DNA from: Staphylococcus agnetis
Lineage (GTDB): Bacteria > Bacillota > Bacilli > Staphylococcales > Staphylococcaceae
NCBI RefSeq assembly: GCF_002901865.1
Contig: NZ_PPQF01000016.1
Span: forward strand, 16,895-80,894
Reading direction: 5' to 3'
Length of the DNA stretch: 64,000 nucleotides
In this document: positions 16,931 to 25,785 of the stretch, piece by piece
How the letters are laid out: the number at the start of each line of letters is the position of its first letter
Position numbering within the stretch: position 1 is the stretch's first letter
Translations under genes and position numbers: made by a program
The notes under the pieces: generated by a model
Database searches by the model: none
What the model was told of the DNA's origin: nothing
Seen by the model: only the letters and a program-made list of their open reading frames with translations

Positions 16931-17829
16931 TGAGATGGTTTTGGAAACTGAATCGTAAATTCTGTAAATGTGCCGGGTTCTGATTGGACAGTTATAGGAT
17001 GATGCAGTTTCTCTGAAATTTCTTTCACAATAAATAATCCTATTCTACTAGATTTGTCATTCAAACGACCATTCGTCCCGGAATACCCTTTTTCAAATAT
17101 TTTTGGCAAATCGGCCTTCTTGATACCGATGCCGTTATCTTTAATTGTAAGTGTGTGTTGTTGCGCATCGAATACAATCCAAATATCGCCACCTTTAGCG
17201 TATTTGAGCGCATTATTTAAAATTTGTTCAATCATAATCTTGATCCATTGGGCGTCTGTCGTCACCTCACAATGAAGATGCTCTGTATGAATGCGTGTAC
17301 GATGTTCAATAAAATGTAATGCATACCGTTGGATTAATGGTTTGACGATTTCTTCAAGCGCCACTTTTTGGACGACCATATCGGTTTCATGGCTTAATAA
17401 TTTTAAGTAATTCAATGCCAAATTAGTATAATTTTCAATTTCTGTGATTTCTTGACGTACGCGATTCACCATCCCCGCTTCATTACGTTCTAATAAAAGT
17501 TTGGAGGCAGTAATTGGCGTTTTAATTTGATGTACCCACGTTAAAAAATAATGCTCTAAATCTCGTTGATAGTGACGGTGTTTTGTTTTAACGTCATGCA
17601 ATTCATCTTCTAAACGCGTATTGATTTGTTTTAATGTTTCTTGCTTCTTAAAATAAACCCACTTTACAGCGATATACAAGCTGAAAACAAATAGCGACAC
17701 GCTTAAAACCAATATATACGCTTCTACTTCAAGACCATAGATAAATGATATAAATAAAAATAACATTAACATGAGCACGTATATGCATATATCACTTAAA
17801 ATATGATTATAAAAACGCAAGTGCCTCAC
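16915..17829 (-). CDS. BceS/BraS-type intramembrane-sensing histidine kinase
   Basis: A 304-residue kinase with two N-terminal membrane helices (about 12-31 and 38-58) joined by only a few external residues, so it cannot bind ligand outside. This is the intramembrane-sensing class that reads the state of a Bce-type transporter. The phospho-acceptor is His100 in FLTWVHQIKTPI. The N box (LNNALKYA), G1 (IKDNGIGI) and G2 (GLFIVK) boxes are intact. It lies immediately downstream of the response regulator gene (5 nt apart). In S. aureus the equivalent gene order is braR-braS-braD-braE (nsaRS). Orthology to BraS rather than GraS is inference from gene order. Confidence 0.88.
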   Translation of the reverse strand: MRHLRFYNHILSDICIYVLMLMLFLFISFIYGLEVEAYILVLSVSLFVFSLYIAVKWVYFKKQETLKQINTRLEDELHDVKTKHRHYQRDLEHYFLTWVHQIKTPITASKLLLERNEAGMVNRVRQEITEIENYTNLALNYLKLLSHETDMVVQKVALEEIVKPLIQRYALHFIEHRTRIHTEHLHCEVTTDAQWIKIMIEQILNNALKYAKGGDIWIVFDAQQHTLTIKDNGIGIKKADLPKIFEKGYSGTNGRLNDKSSRIGLFIVKEISEKLHHPITVQSEPGTFTEFTIQFPKPSHLTNM

Positions 17830-17834
17830 CCTCT

Positions 17835-18500
17835 TTACACTTTGTATCCAACATTCTTTTTCGTTTGTATAAAATCCACTAACCCAATTTGTTTTAATTT
17901 TTTACGTAAACGTGACATATTCACTGCTAACGTATTGTCATCGATGAAATTTTCAGATTGCCAACATTGTTCGATTAATGTATTACGACTGACATAATGG
18001 TCTTCATTTATAAATAACTGTTGCAAAATTTGGAGCTCTGTAAGTGTTAAAGATAACGTTTGATCCTGATAAGTGAGCATCGCCTTGTCGACGATCAAAT
18101 CGCATCCTTTAGCATGCAACTGAGATTGTTCTACTTTAAAATCATAAGACCGTCTTAACAACGCTTGTATTTTCATAATGGTTAACTTTAAATTAAACGG
18201 TTTTTCTATAAAATCATCCGCTCCCATTTGCATCGCCATCATTTGATTCATATTATCAGATGCCGAACTGATAAACATAATCGGCACTTGTGAAGATTGA
18301 CGGATTTCCTGACACCAATGAAAACCATTAAGGTGTGGAAGATTGATATCTAAAAGTACAAGGTGTGGCTGAAGCGAGTGGAATTTTTCAGTAATCGCAT
18401 AATAGTCTTGAACATTGACCGCTTCATGATTCCATTTTTGAAGTTCTTTTACTAAGCTTTCAGCAATAGTAAAATCATCTTCCACAATCATAATTTTCAT
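17835..18500 (-). CDS. OmpR-family response regulator, BceR/BraR-type
   Basis: A 221-residue regulator: receiver domain with phospho-acceptor Asp51 (LVLLDINLPHLNG) and conserved Lys (ADDFIEKPFN), then a winged helix ending TKKNVGYKV. ATG 18500 follows GGAGAG with 7-nt spacing, so longer in-frame extensions are rejected. It heads the regulator-kinase-ATPase-permease group, and its likely target is the palindrome at 16913-16930. Expected inducers are cell-wall-active peptides, by family knowledge. Confidence 0.9.
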   Translation of the reverse strand: MKIMIVEDDFTIAESLVKELQKWNHEAVNVQDYYAITEKFHSLQPHLVLLDINLPHLNGFHWCQEIRQSSQVPIMFISSASDNMNQMMAMQMGADDFIEKPFNLKLTIMKIQALLRRSYDFKVEQSQLHAKGCDLIVDKAMLTYQDQTLSLTLTELQILQQLFINEDHYVSRNTLIEQCWQSENFIDDNTLAVNMSRLRKKLKQIGLVDFIQTKKNVGYKV

Positions 18501-18621
18501 ACAACCACTCTCCTTTTTTATCATAGTACCATAAGTTAACAAATGGATAAGATAACTTTATCAAAAAGATACAAATTTATACCACTATCTGAAATACAGT
18601 CCCATGTACATGTCATATATA

Positions 18622-18660
18622 AAAAGCGCGCCCATCACATCGTATGTGTAATGGCGCACT
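18622..18660 (-). terminator. Terminator of the second ABC/two-component module
   Basis: An imperfect hairpin of GCGCGCCCATCACAT against ATGTGTAATGGCGC. On the minus strand it is followed by TTTTTATAT, just after the kinase stop at 18686. Confidence 0.6.
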
Positions 18661-18685
18661 TAATTTCATCATAATGTACAATGTT

Positions 18686-19603
18686 TCACGTGACACATGA
18701 AGCACCCCGTTGCAATGTTAAGCGTATTTCAAACATCGGTGCATTAAAATGCAACAAGGCATCCCCACTCTGACGTTGCATGAGTGTTTTCACAATGTAT
18801 AACCCTACACCCGTTTGTTTGTGGGTCCGACTTTCATCAAGCGTATAAGACCGTTCAAACAACTGATGCAACTGCTCTGGCGAAGGTTCATGGTCCGTAT
18901 CATTTTGAAAGCTTACAGTGACATGCTCACTCTCATCTAGAATACTAATTTTGACACTACTTTTCGCATACCGCAGTGCATTTTGAATCACATTGTCTAA
19001 AACTCGTATCATTGATTCTTTATGTAAATAAGCGTAATGTGCTGTTGTTATTTCAAATGTCAGGTCGATATTTTTGAGCGTAAACTGATGATAATATGAA
19101 ATCAATTGATCTTGTATAAACTCACTGATGTTCACAGAATGTAAATCAAGTTCATAATCGAGTGCATTGATATACGTGAGCTCATGGAAAAGATTCACAC
19201 TATGAATTAAGTGTGTCGTCTTTTTATCGATAATCTGTGCATAAGATTGCATCTCATTTACGTTTTGTGATTCTTGCATTAATTCTGTATATCCTTTGAT
19301 TGCTGTTAATGGCGTGCGTAAGTCATGAGACACATTGTTAATTTCTTTATTAAGCATTAATTCTTTTTTTCTAAAAAATTGACGTTGCTCTTTTAAATGA
19401 TGGATATATCGATTCAATTCGCGTATGACGGGTTGACTTTGTTTCATATGCGACGCCGAACGAATGACTTGATTGGTATCAGTATCTTCATTTAAAATTT
19501 TCAACTGTCTTTCGATATTATTAATCTCATTAAGCAATCGCACGTATTGACTTCCTAGCATAACACTGATGATGACCAACACTACAACACAAATAAAGAT
19601 CAT
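18686..19603 (-). CDS. Sensor histidine kinase with a single N-terminal membrane segment
   Basis: A 305-residue kinase. Residues 1-18 are a membrane helix, a coiled-coil linker follows (about 20-85), then the H box NNVSHDLRTPL with phospho-acceptor His93, an N box (DNVIQNALRYA) and a C-terminal ATPase region ending GVGLYIVKTLM. The canonical G1 motif is degenerate (VSFQNDTDHEPSPEQL, without DxGxG), as in some peptide-antibiotic kinases. Only one membrane segment and no external domain are seen, so it probably senses through a partner, most likely the adjacent ABC-2 transporter. It is the last gene of the module, 17 nt after the permease stop, with AAGGATGA as ribosome binding site. Confidence 0.8.
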   Translation of the reverse strand: MIFICVVVLVIISVMLGSQYVRLLNEINNIERQLKILNEDTDTNQVIRSASHMKQSQPVIRELNRYIHHLKEQRQFFRKKELMLNKEINNVSHDLRTPLTAIKGYTELMQESQNVNEMQSYAQIIDKKTTHLIHSVNLFHELTYINALDYELDLHSVNISEFIQDQLISYYHQFTLKNIDLTFEITTAHYAYLHKESMIRVLDNVIQNALRYAKSSVKISILDESEHVTVSFQNDTDHEPSPEQLHQLFERSYTLDESRTHKQTGVGLYIVKTLMQRQSGDALLHFNAPMFEIRLTLQRGASCVT

Positions 19604-19620
19604 TACGCTTCATCCTTCGT

Positions 19621-20373
19621 TTAATACTCTAATTTTTTAAATTTAACATACCCTATGATGAGACCGACAATACCAATACACAAACCAACACCCCAATATT
19701 GAATGCCTAAACTCACTTTCCCCGTCATATATAGTTCTAATATGTGATCAAATAAATATTGTGGTGTCAGTTTAAACAAAGGCTTGAAACCATCATTTAA
19801 CAACGTTAAACCATACAAAATGCGATGCACACCGATTTGTAAACATAAAAGTACTGCTATAATGACACCTATCGCATTCATTCGCATACTAAATAATGCA
19901 TGCGCAACAGCGAGTATCCCTACCACAAGTGGACACATATTAATGATACTCAATGTAAAATCACTGATATACGTTTGTCCATCTTTAAATAGAAGCATTC
20001 CAAATACAATCATGATGATATAAGAGACTAAACATATAAATAAGAAATACCCAAAAATCATCATCAATTTTCCAAAATAAATGACTTTCAAAGGCACGTC
20101 ATATGCGATACTCACTTTGTCATTGTATTGTCGTTCTTTAGAGTGAAAAAATTGCGTAATAATGATTCCTACAAAGATAATTAATCCACTAAATCCAACC
20201 ACATTGACATAATAAAAACGCGCGTTGTCATAGGGGAAATACGAACCTTGTTTGCCCATAATATAAAGTGTTATCGCGAAGAATATGATGAGGGTAAAAC
20301 ATACCAATGGCAATATATAAAACGCCTTACTTCTAAGCATGAGGTAGCGTTGACTTTTAAGATAATTTATCAT
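19621..20373 (-). CDS. ABC-2-type transporter permease
   Basis: A 250-residue protein with six predicted membrane segments and the fold of ABC-2 permeases of bacitracin/lantibiotic-immunity transporters (BcrB- or LanE-like, by general architecture rather than specific motif). Its start overlaps the end of the ATPase gene by 17 nt, indicating translational coupling and an obligate partnership. What it transports is not evident. No lantibiotic structural or modification gene is nearby, so resistance or sensing is more likely than self-immunity. Confidence 0.75.
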   Translation of the reverse strand: MINYLKSQRYLMLRSKAFYILPLVCFTLIIFFAITLYIMGKQGSYFPYDNARFYYVNVVGFSGLIIFVGIIITQFFHSKERQYNDKVSIAYDVPLKVIYFGKLMMIFGYFLFICLVSYIIMIVFGMLLFKDGQTYISDFTLSIINMCPLVVGILAVAHALFSMRMNAIGVIIAVLLCLQIGVHRILYGLTLLNDGFKPLFKLTPQYLFDHILELYMTGKVSLGIQYWGVGLCIGIVGLIIGYVKFKKLEY

Positions 20374-21280
20374 ATTTGCTGCCCCCTTCCCCTTGTAAGA
20401 AGTAGTTTTCTAAATTAAACAGTTCTTCTTGAATCTGAGCGACACGGATACCGTTCTCCCACATTAGCGCATTGAGTTGCGTTGTATCCATATGTGCGGT
20501 ATGGATAACAATGGTGTTGTCTTCAAGCACTTTATATTGTATAGCGTTGTCCAATTCCTCTATGACTTGAACCGCTTTCGAAGGACGGTCTACTTTTAAC
20601 GAGATTGCTTTTTGTACTTTATTTAATAATGTATCCTTACTAATAGACTCAATAATGTGACCATTCTCAATAAAGACAAATTGAGTCGCAATTTGTTGTA
20701 ATTCACTTAAAATGTGACTTGATATTAAAATGGTCATTCCCAATTCTTTATTGAGTTGTGTAATGAATTGACGAAAATCTCTAATGCCTTCTACGTCTAA
20801 ACCGTTAATAGGTTCATCTAAAATTAAAACATCCGGGTGATTAAGCAATGCTAACGCAATACCAAGTCGTTGTTTCATTCCTAAAGAGAACGCTTTTACT
20901 TTCTTTGTTTCATTTTCTAAACCGACTTGCTTTAAAATAGATTGAATATGTTGAATATCGACCTTTCCCGTTTGCATCGCAATATATTCCAAATTTTGAC
21001 GTGCTGTGAGGTGACGCATGAATACTGTTGTATCAATGAAAAAGCCAATGCGTTTACGCAATTCTTGACTCGAATCATCTAACGTTCCAAACAATTCTAA
21101 TGTGCCCCCTGAAGGTTGAATATGATTCGCCATCAATTTTATGAGCGTCGATTTACCTGCACCATTTTTCCCAATTAATGCACAAATGTCTCCCTTTTTC
21201 AAAGAAAAATCAGTAGGATGTAGCGCATACTGTGTTCCATATTGTTTAAATAATTGATTGGTTTTGATTACATATGACAC
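20357..21280 (-). CDS. ABC transporter ATPase, BcrA-like
   Basis: A 307-residue ATPase with Walker A GKNGAGKST (about 37-45), signature SLGMKQRLGIALAL, Walker B VLILDEPINGLD, the H-loop ISSHI, and a C-terminal regulatory extension (about 220-307). This matches ATPases paired with ABC-2 permeases (BcrA and lantibiotic-immunity LanF types). The start is GTG 21280 with AGGAGG 7 nt upstream. It follows the response regulator gene and overlaps the permease gene. Confidence 0.88.
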   Translation of the reverse strand: MSYVIKTNQLFKQYGTQYALHPTDFSLKKGDICALIGKNGAGKSTLIKLMANHIQPSGGTLELFGTLDDSSQELRKRIGFFIDTTVFMRHLTARQNLEYIAMQTGKVDIQHIQSILKQVGLENETKKVKAFSLGMKQRLGIALALLNHPDVLILDEPINGLDVEGIRDFRQFITQLNKELGMTILISSHILSELQQIATQFVFIENGHIIESISKDTLLNKVQKAISLKVDRPSKAVQVIEELDNAIQYKVLEDNTIVIHTAHMDTTQLNALMWENGIRVAQIQEELFNLENYFLQGEGGSKYDKLS

Positions 21281-21362
21281 AAAAAAACCTCCTTCTATGA
21301 TTTTACTATAGAATCAGAGGTCTCAAATTACTTTAAATAAAAGATAAAGAAAGTATAAAGAT

Positions 21363-22031
21363 TTAAACAAGCATAAATCCAATGCCCCACACCGTTTTTA
21401 TATAAGGATCGTCAGTATAAAGGCTTAATTTTTTTCTTAAATTCGAGATATGTACGTTAATTGTATTATCATCGCCGATATATAACCCCTGTAATGTTTC
21501 ATATAATTGACGCTTTGTAAATGGAGTTTCAGGCTGTGTTAACAATAACGCCAAAATATCGAATTCTGTATTTGTTAGTTCCAAATAATGTTCATTTACA
21601 TAAACTGTACGTTTAGTAGGATTCAACTCAAGTGCTTTCCATTTTAAAACAGTAGGCATGGTGCTAGCCTGAATATTGCGCAATTGTACTTGAACACGTG
21701 CCATAAATTCAGCTTTCGAAAACGGTTTGGTGATATAGTCATCCGCACCAGATAATAATAATTCAACTTTTTCATTTACTTCGGATTTTGCCGAAACGAC
21801 GATAATTTTAGCTGTGATGTTATTTTTTAATTCTTTCATTAGCTCATTGCCAGTCTTTCCAGGAAGCATAAGGTCTAAAATGATTAAATCATAGGGGGAC
21901 GATAACACTTTGGAAAGTCCCTCATCACCTGTATAAGCGATGGTTGCATGTGTATCTAAACGAGCAAGATTTAAAGAAATAATATGCGCAATTTCAACAT
22001 CATCTTCTATTATTAATGCTTTATATTTCAT
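21363..22031 (-). CDS. OmpR-family response regulator of the second module
   Basis: A 222-residue regulator with a receiver domain (phospho-acceptor Asp in LIILDLMLPGKTG, Lys in ADDYITKPFSK) and a winged-helix DNA-binding domain ending KTVWGIGFMLV. ATG 22031 follows GAGGTG; an in-frame GTG lies two codons earlier. It is the first gene of the module, which runs regulator, ATPase, permease, kinase. A TATAAT-like -10 (minus strand, 22070-22065) lies upstream. It is about half identical by eye in layout, not in sequence detail, to the neighbouring Bra-like regulator, so this is a distinct system rather than a recent duplicate. Confidence 0.88.
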   Translation of the reverse strand: MKYKALIIEDDVEIAHIISLNLARLDTHATIAYTGDEGLSKVLSSPYDLIILDLMLPGKTGNELMKELKNNITAKIIVVSAKSEVNEKVELLLSGADDYITKPFSKAEFMARVQVQLRNIQASTMPTVLKWKALELNPTKRTVYVNEHYLELTNTEFDILALLLTQPETPFTKRQLYETLQGLYIGDDNTINVHISNLRKKLSLYTDDPYIKTVWGIGFMLV

Positions 22032-22191
22032 AGTCACACCTCTATGATGTTTCGTTTAAACTATATTATATCAAAACTTTATTTTCATGTTTGGCTCATT
22101 TCTTTAAATCATCCATCACGACAGCTCTGAGTACTTTAATAGATTGTCCTTGACGTCAAAGGCACCTATCATGACTACTTTCGTTTCAAAC

Positions 22192-22225
22192 GGGTTCAAA
22201 TGACATGGCACAATCATTTGAACCC
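22192..22225. other. Perfect 12-bp inverted repeat of unknown role
   Basis: GGGTTCAAATGA (22192-22203) and TCATTTGAACCC (22214-22225) flank 10 nt. The following plus-strand bases (ATTTTAT) are only moderately T-rich. It lies between the regulator gene of the ABC-2 module and the DUF4064 gene. A terminator or an operator are both possible. Confidence 0.45.
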
Positions 22226-22242
22226 ATTTTATGAATACAATA

Positions 22243-22269
22243 TAAAAAAGGAACCTCAATGAGGCTCCT
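22243..22269 (-). terminator. Terminator of the DUF4064 gene
   Basis: AGGAACCTC (22249-22257) and GAGGCTCCT (22261-22269), with TTTTTT on the minus strand after the stem. Confidence 0.8.
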
Positions 22270-22276
22270 ATTGTTA

Positions 22277-22903
22277 TTAATATTTATATGGATCTTTTTG
22301 AATATCTTTAGAACGTTGTTCCTCTGCTTCAGAACGGAAATGTTCATCGTCATGTTGTTGCGTATGATGTGATGTGTGCGCTTGTTCAGATTGACTGTTT
22401 GTTGAACGTTGTTCACTGTGTCTTACAGGGTTATGGTTTTCAACATGTTGCGGCTCACTATGATTCACTGGTTGGTTATTGTTTTGCATTGATTGTGATG
22501 CATGTGGTTGCGCATGCGTTGGTGCTGGTTTTCTAACAAGCAACATAATACCTGCGACTAACCATAAAATACCAGAGAGTGAAAAGAAAAAGCTGAGCAC
22601 ACCTGCAATAATAAGTAAAATCCCTGCAAGTTTCGTCTTTTTATTAATGAAAACACCACCGACAATCGCAAGAATTAATGCAACAATGCCGAATATTACA
22701 GCAAAATTGATAAAAAAGTTATAAATCATAACTACAAATTGTGCTTCATCTACTGTATATGTACCATCTTCAAGTAATGCTGTTTCAAATTCATTACTGT
22801 TTAAGCCAATCACTAATGCCAAAAATCCACAAAATAAAATAGCGATAGTTTGTATTCCAACACCTATCCATGTTAAAACTTTTTCAGCTGTTCGTTTGAT
22901 CAT
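22277..22903 (-). CDS. DUF4064-type membrane protein with polar Gln/His-rich tail
   Basis: A 208-residue protein. Residues 1-130 contain four predicted membrane segments of the DUF4064 type (start MIKRTAEKVLTWIGVGIQ, then the GILWLVAGIMLL segment). Residues 131-208 form a low-complexity cytosolic tail rich in Gln, His, Ser and Asn. The function is unknown. GGAG precedes the ATG. It has its own terminator and is followed upstream on the same strand by two further polytopic proteins that share a short motif with it. The tail probably varies freely between strains. Confidence 0.8.
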   Translation of the reverse strand: MIKRTAEKVLTWIGVGIQTIAILFCGFLALVIGLNSNEFETALLEDGTYTVDEAQFVVMIYNFFINFAVIFGIVALILAIVGGVFINKKTKLAGILLIIAGVLSFFFSLSGILWLVAGIMLLVRKPAPTHAQPHASQSMQNNNQPVNHSEPQHVENHNPVRHSEQRSTNSQSEQAHTSHHTQQHDDEHFRSEAEEQRSKDIQKDPYKY

Positions 22904-22999
22904 AATTGTTATCTCCTTATTGTTTTCTATAATGTTAAATGAAATTAATACCTAGTTCAATACAAATATTAAAAAATTATCTCAAAAAGATTTATTATG

Positions 23000-23800
23000 T
23001 TATATATCTTCATCTACGTTCAACGTTTTTGTAGATTGTTGTGCTGCAAACACTAAAATGATGGCTACTAATGAAAATAAAGCACCAATGTTCATTACAA
23101 AACTTTGAACAATGAATGTGACGATTGTAATCATCTTCCAATTTTTACTACCTATCTTTTGATATAACATTATAAAACCGAGTACTATCGCAGAAATGTA
23201 TATAAATAAGGTTATTGGAGAGAACATATAAGTAATGATTTGTGGTGTATCTACGATAAAAAACCATCTTGCCCAAAATGATGGCAGTAATAAACTGTCA
23301 AAACTTGATAAATGCGCACTAATAATGGGTTGTTGTATTAAAATCATATATGGCGCGAACATACGTAAAATAGGTGAAACAGCAACTAAGATAACACTCA
23401 TGATTAACAATCGCTTAACCCATTGCGTCACGTCCAATTGATGATGATACTTAGCGGCAATGATACACCACAAAATGCCTCCTAAAGGATTCGTTATAAA
23501 ACTTAAAAACCCTAAACCACCCACAAATAGCGCATTCACTGTACCTGTTTTCAAGTACTTAAAAAAGACAAAACACCCAAAAATAAAAATAAGACAATTT
23601 AATACAAGACCTACGCTATAAAGGGACATGGAAGCATATACATTCATTGCACGTTCCCAAATATTCCATTTACTAATTTCGTCATAATAGAACATATTAT
23701 AATCAAGATTGTTTAAATTAAAAAAATTAAAAAGGGCTATAGACAATTGTATGATGAGCGCAAGACCCATCAGTAATTTTATTAAATCTTTCTTTTTCAA
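23000..23800 (-). CDS. Polytopic membrane protein of unknown function
   Basis: About 266 residues starting at TTG 23800 (product MKKKDLIKLLMGLAL), because AGAGG lies 10 nt upstream. The frame stays open to 23920, but the upstream part has no ribosome binding site. Six or seven membrane segments are predicted. The segment NPLGGILWCIIAAKY (about 125-140) resembles GILWLVAGIMLL of the DUF4064 protein and SPIAGFCWIYVGARL of the next protein upstream. I do not recognise a named family beyond this similarity and assign no function. Confidence 0.65.
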   Translation of the reverse strand: MKKKDLIKLLMGLALIIQLSIALFNFFNLNNLDYNMFYYDEISKWNIWERAMNVYASMSLYSVGLVLNCLIFIFGCFVFFKYLKTGTVNALFVGGLGFLSFITNPLGGILWCIIAAKYHHQLDVTQWVKRLLIMSVILVAVSPILRMFAPYMILIQQPIISAHLSSFDSLLLPSFWARWFFIVDTPQIITYMFSPITLFIYISAIVLGFIMLYQKIGSKNWKMITIVTFIVQSFVMNIGALFSLVAIILVFAAQQSTKTLNVDEDI

Positions 23801-24236
23801 TATCAACACGCCTCTATATCTATTAGTATTTTTAATTTTGTAAAATCTTTTTAAACTACTTTCCCCTCCCTCTACTTTAAATGAGGGAATCTTTCTCATG
23901 CTACTCGTATCCATATCCAAGCTAAAGACCTATTAACGGGGACGTTAAATATAAGGTAAACCTTCAAAATCAATAAACCCTAAATGTTGTAATAAGGATA
24001 ACACGAAGATGTTGGATGCATTCATGTGTTTTATAGTTGCGTTTATGCAAATGAATACGCGTATCGAATAATAAACTGTAACGATACTTGCATAAAATAA
24101 AACAAATGTATGATTAATTGTACACCAAATTATCAACAATTTCGTAATACAATAATACGTGTATCACGCAACATCTTATTAACGATCTCAATAAACTTCG
24201 AATTGCTTTATACAAGACGTTTATTGTAAAGCTAAG

Positions 24237-24317
24237 AAAAGTATCACCATGACGTCACATAAAAAGCCATACAACATCATAATGACACTATTTACACAAA
24301 AGACATGTGATACTTTT
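24237..24317. other. Long-range inverted repeat in a 480-bp gene-free stretch
   Basis: AAAAGTATCAC (24237-24247) and GTGATACTTTT (24307-24317) are perfect arms 59 nt apart, extendable by CATG with one bulge. It could be a terminator of the downstream-reading membrane protein gene (stop 24422) or a structured RNA. No credible gene was seen in the rest of 23801-24421. Confidence 0.35.
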
Positions 24318-24421
24318 ATGCGTGTTTTATCGACCTGATGCTTTTACATCTGTGTCCCCTTAGTCATTTTAATATATTTTTAACGTTTAATTTTGACAAA
24401 TATCCGACAAATTCATCTTTT

Positions 24422-25222
24422 TTACTCCGAATTTGGGATTTTCACACATGCGTTGGGTAATTTTTCCGTTTCTTGATTACGTCTCTTTAGCACCAATGAT
24501 GTAAATAAAATGGCAGCGATATTAAATAATGCAGCTGAGTAGGACAATGTCATCGTCGCAACACATAAAAACTTAAGACTATCATGACATTTTTGAGTGT
24601 TTTGATGTACCATACCCGTACAGATAAAGGCATAAATCGCACCGATAAATGACATTAAAAGTACCAATAATATTAAAAACACGATAGATGCTCCCCCTGC
24701 TGAGTTCGCACTTGAAAATATCATGAATAGACCTGGTTCAAGTGCCCCTCCTTGTAAACCATCATGTATACCTAAAATAAATACGATAGGCAATCCTAAG
24801 AACAGCCAAGCCAATAATATGATTCCAATGATAATCGTACTGATAACCGTTAAGACATTTAACACTTTTGTCGAAATAAGACGTGCACCTACGTAAATCC
24901 AACAAAATCCTGCTATAGGACTGTAATAAAGCACCAATACACCTAAAATCAAATATACAATTCCTACATTTGAGTTAGAGAGACCGAATTTGAAATAAAT
25001 AATCCCCAAAGCCACCATACAGATATAAAGCGTCAATATGATATATATCGATATATGGGGATCACTAAGCGCGTATCCAAACAGCGTTAGGGGTCCTATA
25101 TCTGAATGTTTCGATATTGAAGGTAAAGTTGCAGCGATAAATGTATACAACAATATACAAATGACATTGACTATACTGCCGAACAGTAATAATTTTCGCA
25201 ATTTGCGTTCATCTGACACCAT
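24422..25222 (-). CDS. Polytopic membrane protein of unknown function
   Basis: A 266-residue protein with about eight membrane segments. ATG 25222 follows GGGGTG with 8-nt spacing; an in-frame ATG lies two codons earlier. The mid-protein segment SPIAGFCWIYVGARL (about 102-117) matches the position and pattern of a segment in the neighbouring protein of almost the same length (NPLGGILWCIIAAKY). The C-terminus is polar and basic (KRRNQETEKLP). No transporter motif, enzyme motif or signal peptide was seen. It is probably an old paralogue of its neighbour. Confidence 0.65.
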   Translation of the reverse strand: MVSDERKLRKLLLFGSIVNVICILLYTFIAATLPSISKHSDIGPLTLFGYALSDPHISIYIILTLYICMVALGIIYFKFGLSNSNVGIVYLILGVLVLYYSPIAGFCWIYVGARLISTKVLNVLTVISTIIIGIILLAWLFLGLPIVFILGIHDGLQGGALEPGLFMIFSSANSAGGASIVFLILLVLLMSFIGAIYAFICTGMVHQNTQKCHDSLKFLCVATMTLSYSAALFNIAAILFTSLVLKRRNQETEKLPNACVKIPNSE

Positions 25223-25497
25223 AAACATTGCACCCCTTTATAGTTCATTAATATAAGAATAACATTTTCCGTTATCGATACAACATAATTTTTTAATTTA
25301 ATATAAAATGTTTTGAGTTGAACGAATCAATAACAAATCTTCCAGACCGATATCCATTGTTGAAAATTGTATTATTTTTTATCTAAAAAACTTTTATAAA
25401 AAAGCAAAATACAGCATACATTTTAGTTGAAATGCACTTTCTGTTTATTTTCTTACAATAGCAAACGCGGCAGTCGATAAGCATTATCCCTATAATT

Positions 25498-25511
25498 TGT
25501 AAGCGTTTACA
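25498..25511. promoter_or_regulatory. cre (CcpA) site upstream of amino-acid permease gene
   Basis: TGTAAGCGTTTACA is a perfect palindromic match to TGWAANCGNTNWCA. TATAAT (25491-25496) abuts it as a possible -10 box, though no convincing -35 was seen. It sits about 275 bp before the permease start, so it could act on a long-leader transcript. Apart from this, 25223-25785 shows only AT-rich sequence. Confidence 0.6.
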
Positions 25512-25785
25512 ATACTGTGATGTCAATTGTACATTCAGTAATTCTTATATAAACTAAAATCGCGCATAATTAAACATATTATATTTATATATTGTCTCAC
25601 GTGATTTTAACATTACATCTAAAAACATTTTTGCGAATTGTTGTTATTTTCAGATAATGGGTATAAAATACTCACATACATCAAAGTGTCAAATCAAAAG
25701 ACATGAATTTTTCTTGTAAAAACAATGGGGAACAATCGCACACAAAGGGAGAATACTTCACTTCAAAGTGATGGGAGAGAACATT

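Noticed and set aside
23945..24139. 64-codon minus-strand ORF in a gene-poor gap
   Set aside because: Starts at a TTG with no ribosome binding site; sequence looks like random AT-rich translation.
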